Assembly: GCA_017447815.1 (NCBI GenBank)
Contig: JAFSMS010000046.1
Location: 1-64,000, forward strand
Direction: 5' to 3'
Source: Bacteroidales bacterium
GTDB taxonomy: Bacteria; Bacteroidota; Bacteroidia; Bacteroidales; UBA932
DNA length: 64,000 nt
In this document: positions 23,740-31,235 of the stretch, piece by piece
Position numbering within the stretch: position 1 is the first letter of the stretch
How the letters are laid out: the number at the start of each line of letters is the position of its first letter
The notes under the pieces: generated by a model
What the model saw: only the letters and a program-made list of their open reading frames with translations
Told to the model about the DNA's origin: nothing
Database searches by the model: none
Position numbers and translations under genes: made by a program

Positions 23740-24717
23740 ATGAAAACACCCCGTTATCTCATATTCTTTCTCATCTTCGCGTCCTTATCCTGCAGCGTCC
23801 GGCTGGACTTGGAAGGGGACATCATCGCAGGAGCGGAGGGAGCGGTTGCATGGATGACGCCGCTGCCGGACGATCGGCCGGTGGCCAGCCTCTCCATCCC
23901 CGGTGCACATGATGCCGCCACGGCCGGGGTCACCGCATGGAAAACATGGACACAGACGCAGGATCTGGACATCGCTGCCCTGTGGAACTGCGGAGTGCGG
24001 GCGTTTGACCTCCGGCCCGCGCTGGTCGGCGGAACGATGGGCATCTACCACGACAAATACAGTTGCAACGTCACCTTCCCGGAGGTGATGAAGGCACTCA
24101 TCCTGGCGCTGGAAAAGCATCCCGGCGAAGGGGCGATCGTCTTGATCCGGCACGAGGAAGAGGCCGACGGCAACAATCCGGAATGGGGTGCGGAGATGGG
24201 GCGCTGCCTTGCCGGCCTCCGGGAGCACCTGGTGGATTATCGGGACGGCCTGACACTTGGCCAGTTGCGCGGAAAGATACTGGTGCTGAGCCGGAACGAA
24301 TATGCGGGCGGTCCCCATGGCGCTTACATCAAGGGATGGACTTCCGGGACGGACGTGTCGGCCCAGAAACGGGCGCTGCTGATGGTAAGGGACGGGCCGA
24401 CCTGCCCGTTCTGGGTGCAGGACTACTATCATCCGAACGGGGCCGAGGACAAATGGGCGCAGGTGAAAGGCCTGCTGGATGCCGTCGGCGCGGGCCCTGC
24501 TCCCCTCACGGTGAACCATGCCTCCGGCTATGTGGGGACGCTGCCTGACTACCGTTCCAATGCCCGGGACATCAACGCCCGTGCCGCGGAGTATATCCGG
24601 GCCTCCGGCAAGTCTGCCGGCATCGTCATGATGGATTTCGCCGGCGTGGACCGCTCCGGCGGAAAGGAAGTGGCAGGAAAAACACTGATAAAAGCGCTGT
24701 TAGGCCCAGTCCGGTGA
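23740..24717 (+). CDS. PI-PLC X-domain lipoprotein
   Basis: A secreted phospholipase-C-like protein of 325 residues with lipobox FASLSC. The TIM-barrel X domain shows the two catalytic histidines of phosphatidylinositol-specific PLC: His57 in SIPGAHDAAT and His104 in GIYHDKYS, with WNCGVRAFDLRP between them and IVLIRHEEE after. Such enzymes cleave phosphatidylinositol or glycosylphosphatidylinositol headgroups. As a lipoprotein it would act in the periplasm or on the cell surface. It has its own promoter, and the next gene is a sialidase-like lipoprotein. Confidence 0.87.
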   Translation: MKTPRYLIFFLIFASLSCSVRLDLEGDIIAGAEGAVAWMTPLPDDRPVASLSIPGAHDAATAGVTAWKTWTQTQDLDIAALWNCGVRAFDLRPALVGGTMGIYHDKYSCNVTFPEVMKALILALEKHPGEGAIVLIRHEEEADGNNPEWGAEMGRCLAGLREHLVDYRDGLTLGQLRGKILVLSRNEYAGGPHGAYIKGWTSGTDVSAQKRALLMVRDGPTCPFWVQDYYHPNGAEDKWAQVKGLLDAVGAGPAPLTVNHASGYVGTLPDYRSNARDINARAAEYIRASGKSAGIVMMDFAGVDRSGGKEVAGKTLIKALLGPVR

Positions 24718-24750
24718 ATTTCCTTCAGGAAGGTCTTGCAGATTTTTCAC

Positions 24751-24758
24751 TATCTTTG
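24751..24758 (+). promoter_or_regulatory. -7 promoter box (TATCTTTG) for sialidase-like gene
   Basis: TATCTTTG ends 5 nt before the GTG start at 24764, implying an almost leaderless message. Confidence 0.5.
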
Positions 24759-24763
24759 CATCT

Positions 24764-25909
24764 GTGGTAAAGGCTGTCCGCATATTCTTCCTGTCCACTC
24801 TTCTGGTACTCACTGTCGATTGCCGGAACGGCCGGACAGTATCTGCTCCCGAGACAGTTGAAGGGCTTATAGAACTGAACGATTCCATCAGCCTCGGTCT
24901 TGCACACCTCACGACCGAACGCATTACTCTGCCTGCACCTGAAGGGTATTCGAACAACGTGCTCCTGACCTGCTTCAAGGGAAGGTATTACTGTATGTGG
25001 CAGCATTCCGGGAGAGATGAAGACTCCCCGGACACGCAGGTGCTCTTCTCGACCAGCACCGACACACACTCTTGGACAAAGCCTGAGATTCTTTCCGGTG
25101 CGGATGCTCGCACCTTCTCTTCTCCCGGAGGATGGATCCAAAGAGGTGATTCTCTCAGCGCCGTCATCAACCGCATCCGGGCCTACGGCCGAAAGGGAGG
25201 AGAGGCTTGGTATGTCACGACAGACGGCGAAAGGGGATGGGGCGTTCCCGGGAGAATCCTCATGGCCGACGGAAGTCCGCTTGACGGCATCTTCGAGCAG
25301 GACCCCCTCACGCTCCCTTCGGGACGGACCATCGGAGCAGCGCACTTCGGAGACGAACTGGATGTATGCCCTCTTTACACAGATGCCCCGTCGGGACTGT
25401 CGGGATGGAAGAAAGCGGCCTTCCCAAAAGGAGAAGGGAAGCCGCTTGAACCCAGCCAGTATCTGTCAAAGGACGGGTCCATTGTCATGCTCTTCCGTGA
25501 CCAGATGTCCTCTTTCAGAAAACTCTTTTCCGTCTCACGGGACGATGGGATGAGTTGGTCGGCATCGGCGCTGACCGGTATCCCCGATTCGCGGTCCAAA
25601 CAATGCGCCGGGAACCTTCCGGACGGCAGGGCGTTCATGGTATGGAACCCCTCCGCTGACAAATCTCGCAGGCACCTGGCAATTGCCGTATCCGAAGACG
25701 GGGTCCGCTTCAACAGGGCATGGCTGATTGCCGGACCCTCGGAATTGCCGCCTCAGCGAAAGGAGGGAAAGTACAAGACCCAAGGATATAATTATCCCAA
25801 AGCTTCTGTCCTTGGCGGCGACCTGTGGATTTCACTGTCCGTAAACAAAGAAGATGTAACGCTTTTCAGGATAAGTCTTGACGACTTGGCCGATTGCGTA
25901 TTCCGGTAA
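24764..25909 (+). CDS. Sialidase-like BNR-repeat lipoprotein
   Basis: A secreted beta-propeller protein of 381 residues starting with GTG. The signal peptide ends in lipobox TVDC. Asp-box-like repeats (SRDDGMSW; a degenerate STSTDTHSW) and segments such as QHSGRDEDSPDTQVLFSTS, AWYVTTDGERGW and NLPDGRAFMVW fit the exo-sialidase / BNR_2 superfamily. The full set of sialidase active-site arginines cannot be confirmed by eye (no clear N-terminal FRIP), so the substrate may be another glycan. It follows the PLC gene but has its own promoter. Confidence 0.65.
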   Translation: MVKAVRIFFLSTLLVLTVDCRNGRTVSAPETVEGLIELNDSISLGLAHLTTERITLPAPEGYSNNVLLTCFKGRYYCMWQHSGRDEDSPDTQVLFSTSTDTHSWTKPEILSGADARTFSSPGGWIQRGDSLSAVINRIRAYGRKGGEAWYVTTDGERGWGVPGRILMADGSPLDGIFEQDPLTLPSGRTIGAAHFGDELDVCPLYTDAPSGLSGWKKAAFPKGEGKPLEPSQYLSKDGSIVMLFRDQMSSFRKLFSVSRDDGMSWSASALTGIPDSRSKQCAGNLPDGRAFMVWNPSADKSRRHLAIAVSEDGVRFNRAWLIAGPSELPPQRKEGKYKTQGYNYPKASVLGGDLWISLSVNKEDVTLFRISLDDLADCVFR

Positions 25910-25948
25910 TCCGGACAGATGGGTATTGCGGAAAAGCCGGAATCGGCG

Positions 25949-25956
25949 TATCTTTG
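25949..25956 (+). promoter_or_regulatory. -7 promoter box (TATCTTTG) for FMN-binding protein
   Basis: TATCTTTG lies 22 nt before the ATG at 25979. Confidence 0.6.
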
Positions 25957-25978
25957 TCCTCCCGAAAAGAGAACCACG

Positions 25979-26359
25979 ATGAAAAAACTCTTGCTTTTGC
26001 TTTTCGCGGCAGCCCTTGTCTCGGCCGCGCCCCCGGAGCCCGTGAAGAAGAATCCTGACGGGACGGTGACCATCAACACCGCGTCCATCAAAACCGTCGA
26101 AGGCTACTTCGGCCCTACCCCGCTCATCATACACCTTGACGCAAAGGGCACCGTCACCAAGATCGAAGCTCTGCCCAATGACGAAACTCCTTCCTACTGG
26201 GAAACGGTCATGGCGGATCTCCCCCAACTCTTTGTGGGCGTTCCTGCCGATAAGATCCCGTCCATGGAAGTTGACGCCGTTTCCGGAGCCACCTATTCTT
26301 CCGAAGGTTTCCTCTCAAGCCTCAAGACGGGAATCAGGCGTTATCTTAAGGAGAAATAG
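25979..26359 (+). CDS. Secreted FMN-binding domain protein
   Basis: A 126-residue exported protein with a cleavable signal peptide (MKKLLLLLFAAALVSA). The rest is a single FMN-binding (RnfG/NqrC-like) domain containing SGATYSS at 102-108, the site where a flavin is attached through a phosphoester bond in this family. It probably is an extracytoplasmic electron carrier. No ApbE flavin transferase is in this window. The frame is open from 25919, but ATG at 25979 gives the signal peptide. Confidence 0.82.
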   Translation: MKKLLLLLFAAALVSAAPPEPVKKNPDGTVTINTASIKTVEGYFGPTPLIIHLDAKGTVTKIEALPNDETPSYWETVMADLPQLFVGVPADKIPSMEVDAVSGATYSSEGFLSSLKTGIRRYLKEK

Positions 26360-26361
26360 GC

Positions 26362-27960
26362 CTACCGGCTCCTGAGCGCCTGGCCGGATGTCTTCAAGGC
26401 CTCCTTGTCCAGAATGCCGTCCGAAAGGACCTCCTTCCCATTGATGAAGACCTTCCGGATGCCGAACGCCTTTTCCTGATCGGCAACGGCATTTGCCATC
26501 TCGTTCTCATCAAACACGGTGAGATCGGCATAGTAGCCGGGGTTCAGGTAACCGCGTTGCGGGATGGTAAAGCGGTCGGCCACACCGCCTGTCATCTTGC
26601 GGATGGTCCGGGGCATGGTGTCCCCTTCTCCCCGAAGGGAAGCCCGGACGAATTTCGGGAAACAGTCATAGATGGCCGGATTCTGGACGCCGTGCTCCTC
26701 CACCCATGCGTCGGTCATGTACAGGACGTCATCCCGCCTGGACTGCCAGGAGATAATCTCCGGGGTGCTGTAGGGTCCCATGTTCACCCGGCCCTTGAAA
26801 CCGGACATCTCGCACAGATCCAGATATGCGTCAATGCAGGAGCGTCCCGTTTCCTTGGCAATCTGATAAACGGTCTTACCCTCATATTGCTCATTTCCCT
26901 CCCCGACATAGGCAATGACGATATCTTTCCAGCCGAAGCCCAGCAGTTGGATGGAGGCCCATGCAAGGACGGCGAAACGCCATTTGTTCCACGGTTTGCG
27001 TTTGTCTTCCGGGGACAGTACCTGATACCAGGCCGGCAGGATGACGGTGATGACGGAGACTCCCAGGAGTTCGTTGTAAATGTCGAACTGCGCGTCAATC
27101 CCGGCGGCTTTCATCTCATCCAGCATCCTGTGCACCTCATCCTTGTATTTGAAGGTGTTCCGGCCAACGAAGATGGCATGGGAATACTGGAGTTTCATAT
27201 GGGTTCCCCGGGACATCTCCTTCAGTTCGTCGAGGGCCCTCAGGATATGGGCCCGGCCCAGGAGGGGATAATCCATGGAAACGGCCGATTCGGCCCGGGG
27301 ATGGACCGTGAGCGGGCGGTCATACTTCTCGGCCAGGAGAGCCACGTCGCGGGTTTCCTCCACGCTGGTGAAACGACCGGGCTCGTACATCATGCCGAGG
27401 GAAAGACCGCAGGCTCCTTCCTGCAGCCCCTGTTCCATGAGGGCGAGCATCCGGCGGCGTTCGTCTTCGGTGAGGGGACGGTGTTCCCAACCGGCCACGC
27501 TGGTGCGGGCGGTGCAGTGTCCGACAATTACCGCCAGGTTGCAGGGCGTATTCCGGTCGATTGCCTCAAAGAAACGGCCGACGCTGGGATAGATGCCTGT
27601 CGTGTCCCCGTGGAAACCGAAAAGGCCTCCGCCCACTTTGTCCACATAAGGGCTGTCCGGCTCGAATCCCACGGCGGACAGGCCGCAGTTCCCCGTGATG
27701 AAAGAAGTGATTCCCTGACGGATGAAGGGTTCAAAATACTTCAGCGGCTCTTTTTTGATGCCGAACCAGTCATTGTGGGAATGGGCGTCGAAAAAGCCCG
27801 AGGATATGCTTAGCCCGCCAAGGTCGATCACCTTGTCGGCCTCTGCTTCCAAGTGAGGGGCGACCGCCGTTATCTTTTCATCCTCAACGAGAATGTCGCC
27901 GATGAAGGCATCGGCTCCGGTGCCATCGTAAATCTTGCCGCCTTTCAATAAAGTTTTCAT
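26362..27960 (-). CDS. D-aminoacylase / N-acyl-D-amino-acid deacylase family
   Basis: A metal-dependent amidohydrolase of 532 residues. The N-terminal beta-sandwich (LLKGGKIYDGTG) leads to the metal-site strand SGFFDAHSHND near residue 57, then VIVGHCTART and VHPRAES, with the C-terminal sandwich resuming at YLNPGYYADLTVFD. This order matches N-acyl-D-amino-acid deacylases and related dipeptidases. No signal peptide is present, so it is cytoplasmic. It lies 9 nt downstream of the GH95-like lipoprotein gene and is probably its operon partner; the substrates need not be related. Confidence 0.85.
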   Translation of the reverse strand: MKTLLKGGKIYDGTGADAFIGDILVEDEKITAVAPHLEAEADKVIDLGGLSISSGFFDAHSHNDWFGIKKEPLKYFEPFIRQGITSFITGNCGLSAVGFEPDSPYVDKVGGGLFGFHGDTTGIYPSVGRFFEAIDRNTPCNLAVIVGHCTARTSVAGWEHRPLTEDERRRMLALMEQGLQEGACGLSLGMMYEPGRFTSVEETRDVALLAEKYDRPLTVHPRAESAVSMDYPLLGRAHILRALDELKEMSRGTHMKLQYSHAIFVGRNTFKYKDEVHRMLDEMKAAGIDAQFDIYNELLGVSVITVILPAWYQVLSPEDKRKPWNKWRFAVLAWASIQLLGFGWKDIVIAYVGEGNEQYEGKTVYQIAKETGRSCIDAYLDLCEMSGFKGRVNMGPYSTPEIISWQSRRDDVLYMTDAWVEEHGVQNPAIYDCFPKFVRASLRGEGDTMPRTIRKMTGGVADRFTIPQRGYLNPGYYADLTVFDENEMANAVADQEKAFGIRKVFINGKEVLSDGILDKEALKTSGQALRSR

Positions 27961-27969
27961 GATCAGCGC

Positions 27970-30210
27970 TTAATATGTTTCGTTTATCCTTGTTTCACTT
28001 GCACGCTCCGTCTGGAAGCGATATGTGCTCCCGGGACTGGTTTCCAAATGGAGGACAGGGCCTTCTACGAGTTGCTTCCTGCCGCCGGACGCCGTCACCT
28101 CCACCACCTTTCCCGGCCAGGGATTCTGCATCGAAAGCGGGGTTCCCCGCTCGCTCAGAAGGCTCACGTTCCCGATTTCCCCGCCCTGAAGGGTGGCCGA
28201 TACCAGGAAAGCCCCCTCAACCCTCAACTGATGGAAAGCCGCGTCCAGGGACACCGGCCACACCGGGAAGAGGCGGACGATGCCCTGATGCCCCATGCAG
28301 AGCATCTCGTTGACGGTGCACGGAACGGTGCTCCAGTTCTCCGGTCCATGGGGATTGTCCTTCTGGAAGCCGTTGGGATAGGTGTGCAACGCATACGCAT
28401 GGAGATGCAGGAGGATGCTGTCGGCCGGAAAACCAACCCGCACGGCCGCAGGATAGAAACTGTTGGTTCCGTTGAAATCCATCCAGCGGTGCATCTCTCC
28501 GATGGTATTGCGGGCCGTCTCCAGCAATGCGGGGTCGCTGGCCAGGCCGATTTGTCCGGCCGGGAAGATGTGCTGGATTCCCAGGGTGTTGTCCCCCCAC
28601 CAGTCCACCCCTCCTTCCGTATAACGGAAAACGGTTTTTCCGCCACGCTCCTGCAAAGGATAATCGGCCAGGCGGTCGTGCCGGTCTTTCCATGCTTCCC
28701 GCCGCCCGGCGTCCACGCCCAGCAGTTCGCTCATATCGCAGGCCGTCTCCATCACCATACGCACCAGGCCCAGCGAACAGATGGGGTTCTTGGTCCCGAT
28801 GGTTCCTTCGTGAATGGCATCATTGAGGATCACGTAACGGTCTCCCTCCAGGACCAGGTATTTCTCCCAGAAGGTCGCCACTCCTTTCACGAAGGGATAG
28901 ACCCGCTCCGTGAAATCCTTGTCCAGGGTGCGGTAAAACTGCATGGCAAGGTTGCAGACGGCATAGGCCGAATTGCTTTTCTGTCCCCAGAACATGCCCT
29001 CGTCCTCGATGTATCCGAGTTCCCTCCAACGGGGATGCTCCTTCTCAAGGGACGCCGACCAGCGGGTAGTTTCCACTCCGAGCGGGCCGATGCCGACCGG
29101 AAGCAGGATTCCGTCCGGAATGCCGCACACCTTCCCGGAATAGTACTGTCCCCGGGGAATCGCCGCAAGCAAAGGGGCGTAGTAGGGGTCGGCCTGTTCC
29201 AGCCGGTTGGACGAATACAGGCCATAATAGGGAGCCATGTGGTTGTAGTTGAGGTGGTAATCTCCCATCCAGGCCGGCATTTCCTCCGTAATCCAGTTTC
29301 CGAAAAGGGACGGAGGGAAGTCCGGATCCCGGCTGCAGGAAGCCATTCCGTACAAGGAAAGGTAGTACTGTTTCTCGATGACCGGATCCGGGATGCGGAC
29401 CCAGGACCGGTTCCAATAGGCCGCCCACCAGTTCCGGTGGGCCTTCAGGGCTGCGGAAAGGTGGTGCGCATCGCATGCAGCGGCCAGCCGGCATGCCGCC
29501 GGAAGGCAGTCATCGGCCTTGAAACTGCCGGCGGTGGCACAGGCCATCGTCAGGCTCTCTCCGGGAGCCAGGGAAAACGAGCCGTCGGGACTTCCCGGGA
29601 CCCACAGAGCGCAGGCCGACGCAGCGGGAATTTCCACGGAATCGGCAAAAGCACGGTAAACATACCGGACGCCTTCGGGGGTGACGCCCTGATCCCGCTT
29701 CTCGGGGAAGGCGCTCGGCTCCGGCAATGCCAGAGCGGCCCGTCCCGAAAGACGGTCCCCGCCTTCGTTCGTAATCCTGAGCACCAGGACATCCTCCGTG
29801 GCGGCCACAAACGCCTCCAGCGCAAGGGACTGCCCATCCTTGGAGAAGCGTCCCTGCGTAGTAGCGTCCCCCAGATGCTGTTCCACCAGGTACGAAGCCC
29901 CTTCCAGTGCGGGCACGGTCAGTTCCAGCCGGCCGGCAATGGCCGGGAAAGCCTCGTTGTGGGCCGATACCAGCCGCCAGAAATCGTTGCGGTTCAGGTG
30001 GAAGGTGAGCCGCCCGGGAGTCCCGGACAACGCGACGCCCATGTATCCGTTACCCAGCAGCGGAGCATCGACGGAGGACGTGGAAGGAATCCGCTGCGGG
30101 GGCTGTCCGAAGCGGATGACATGGCCGGGAAGAAAGCCCTGTTCCCCCGAACCGCAGGAAAGAATCAGAAAGAGGAAAACGGTCCAAATGGCGAGAATAG
30201 GTCTTTTCAT
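27970..30210 (-). CDS. GH95-like glycoside hydrolase, lipoprotein
   Basis: A 746-residue lipoprotein (lipobox LILSC). An N-terminal beta-sandwich begins PLLGNGYMGVALSG, and an (alpha/alpha)6 barrel contains SLFGNWITEEMPAWMGDYHLNYN, the segment that in GH95 fucosidases and related six-hairpin enzymes lies beside the active site. A C-terminal beta domain follows (CTVNEMLCMGHQGIVRLFPVWP). I assign the GH95-like superfamily; fucose specificity is not certain. The gene lies 18 nt downstream of lspA, at the end of the ileS-dksA-lspA run. Confidence 0.72.
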   Translation of the reverse strand: MKRPILAIWTVFLFLILSCGSGEQGFLPGHVIRFGQPPQRIPSTSSVDAPLLGNGYMGVALSGTPGRLTFHLNRNDFWRLVSAHNEAFPAIAGRLELTVPALEGASYLVEQHLGDATTQGRFSKDGQSLALEAFVAATEDVLVLRITNEGGDRLSGRAALALPEPSAFPEKRDQGVTPEGVRYVYRAFADSVEIPAASACALWVPGSPDGSFSLAPGESLTMACATAGSFKADDCLPAACRLAAACDAHHLSAALKAHRNWWAAYWNRSWVRIPDPVIEKQYYLSLYGMASCSRDPDFPPSLFGNWITEEMPAWMGDYHLNYNHMAPYYGLYSSNRLEQADPYYAPLLAAIPRGQYYSGKVCGIPDGILLPVGIGPLGVETTRWSASLEKEHPRWRELGYIEDEGMFWGQKSNSAYAVCNLAMQFYRTLDKDFTERVYPFVKGVATFWEKYLVLEGDRYVILNDAIHEGTIGTKNPICSLGLVRMVMETACDMSELLGVDAGRREAWKDRHDRLADYPLQERGGKTVFRYTEGGVDWWGDNTLGIQHIFPAGQIGLASDPALLETARNTIGEMHRWMDFNGTNSFYPAAVRVGFPADSILLHLHAYALHTYPNGFQKDNPHGPENWSTVPCTVNEMLCMGHQGIVRLFPVWPVSLDAAFHQLRVEGAFLVSATLQGGEIGNVSLLSERGTPLSMQNPWPGKVVEVTASGGRKQLVEGPVLHLETSPGSTYRFQTERASETRINETY

Positions 30211-30228
30211 GGTCGTGAACCAGAGCGC

Positions 30229-30828
30229 TTATTCCTTGGCGAAGAACTTCCAGTGGAAGAGGATGAGATAGATGGCGCCGACGGTTACGCAACTGTCGGC
30301 AAAATTGAATACAGGCTCAAAAAAGATATGCCCGCCCAGACCGGGTATCCAGTCCGGCCAGGTCCAGAGCGGGAAATAGAACATATCCACCACTTTCCCC
30401 TGCATCAAAGGGGCATAGGAGCCCAGGGTGGCCACGGTATTGTAAGTGGATTCCGAAAAGACAAGGCCGTAGCACAGGCAGTCGATGATATTGCCGAACG
30501 CGCCGGCCGTGATAAGGGTGAGCCCCACCAGGACGCCCGTAGGAACCGGATTTTCCCGCTTCAGGAGACGGGAAATCCACCAGCACAGGACGCCGAACAG
30601 GACCAGCCGGAAAACCGTGAGGAGGTACTTCCCCACCACACCACCGAAAGCCATCCCGAATGCCATGCCCTTGTTCTCCACGAAAAGCAGTTGGAACCAG
30701 TTTCCAAGCACAGGGATGCTCTGCCCCAGGGTCATATTGGTCTTGACCAGGACTTTGATGACCTGGTCAATGACGACCAACAGGATACCGAGCAGCAGCA
30801 GTCGCGTTCCTTTGGAAGACCTGCCCAT
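30229..30828 (-). CDS. lspA: Lipoprotein signal peptidase
   Basis: Prolipoprotein signal peptidase II, which removes the signal peptide of lipid-modified prolipoproteins in the inner membrane. It is 199 residues, slightly long for the family. Four membrane helices are visible, and the two catalytic aspartates are Asp116 (FGNIIDCL) and Asp178 (FNFADSCVTVG). The Bacteroidetes-typical extended loop lies between them (YAPLMQGKVVDMFYFPLWTWPDW). The ATG overlaps the dksA-like stop by 1 nt. Confidence 0.95.
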   Translation of the reverse strand: MGRSSKGTRLLLLGILLVVIDQVIKVLVKTNMTLGQSIPVLGNWFQLLFVENKGMAFGMAFGGVVGKYLLTVFRLVLFGVLCWWISRLLKRENPVPTGVLVGLTLITAGAFGNIIDCLCYGLVFSESTYNTVATLGSYAPLMQGKVVDMFYFPLWTWPDWIPGLGGHIFFEPVFNFADSCVTVGAIYLILFHWKFFAKE

Positions 30829-31229
30829 TATTTACGGCCGGTCTTTTCCAGGATAGCCTTGCCCTCCACCGTCGTGGTAGCGTGCGGCACCAGGCGGAGA
30901 CGCTCCTTGGGGATCAACTTACCGGTGACACGGCAGATGCCGTAGGTCTTGTTCTCAATGCGGACGAGGGCAGCCTCCAAGTTCTGGATGAACTTGTACT
31001 GACGCTGGGCCAGGGCTCCGGCCTCTTCCTTGGAAAGTTGGAAGGCACCGTCATCCTCCACGGTCTTGAAAGTGGGAGCGGTATCCAGGATATCGTTGCC
31101 ACCGGCGTGGGTCATGGCTTCCCGAAGGGTGTTATACTCTGCACGCGCTTTTTCCAACATCTCGTTGATAATGGCACGGAATTCTTCGAGTTCCTCGTCA
31201 GAATAGCGGGTTTTGTTGTTCTCTACCAT
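30828..31229 (-). CDS. DksA/TraR family regulator without intact zinc finger
   Basis: A 133-residue RNA polymerase secondary-channel-type protein. A coiled-coil N-terminal half is followed by the C-terminal segment YGICRVTGKLIPKERLRLVPHATTT (97-120), which is homologous to the DksA zinc finger but keeps only Cys99; the other three ligand positions are replaced. This loss is common in Bacteroidetes homologues. It sits between ileS and lspA, an arrangement conserved in this phylum, and is probably co-transcribed with them. Confidence 0.88.
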   Translation of the reverse strand: MVENNKTRYSDEELEEFRAIINEMLEKARAEYNTLREAMTHAGGNDILDTAPTFKTVEDDGAFQLSKEEAGALAQRQYKFIQNLEAALVRIENKTYGICRVTGKLIPKERLRLVPHATTTVEGKAILEKTGRK

Positions 31230-31235
31230 ATTAAG

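Noticed and set aside
28048..30945. A 965-codon open frame on plus across the GH95-like and lspA genes
   Set aside because: It is the antisense shadow of two recognised genes, with low-complexity Arg/Gly/Pro composition and no domain.
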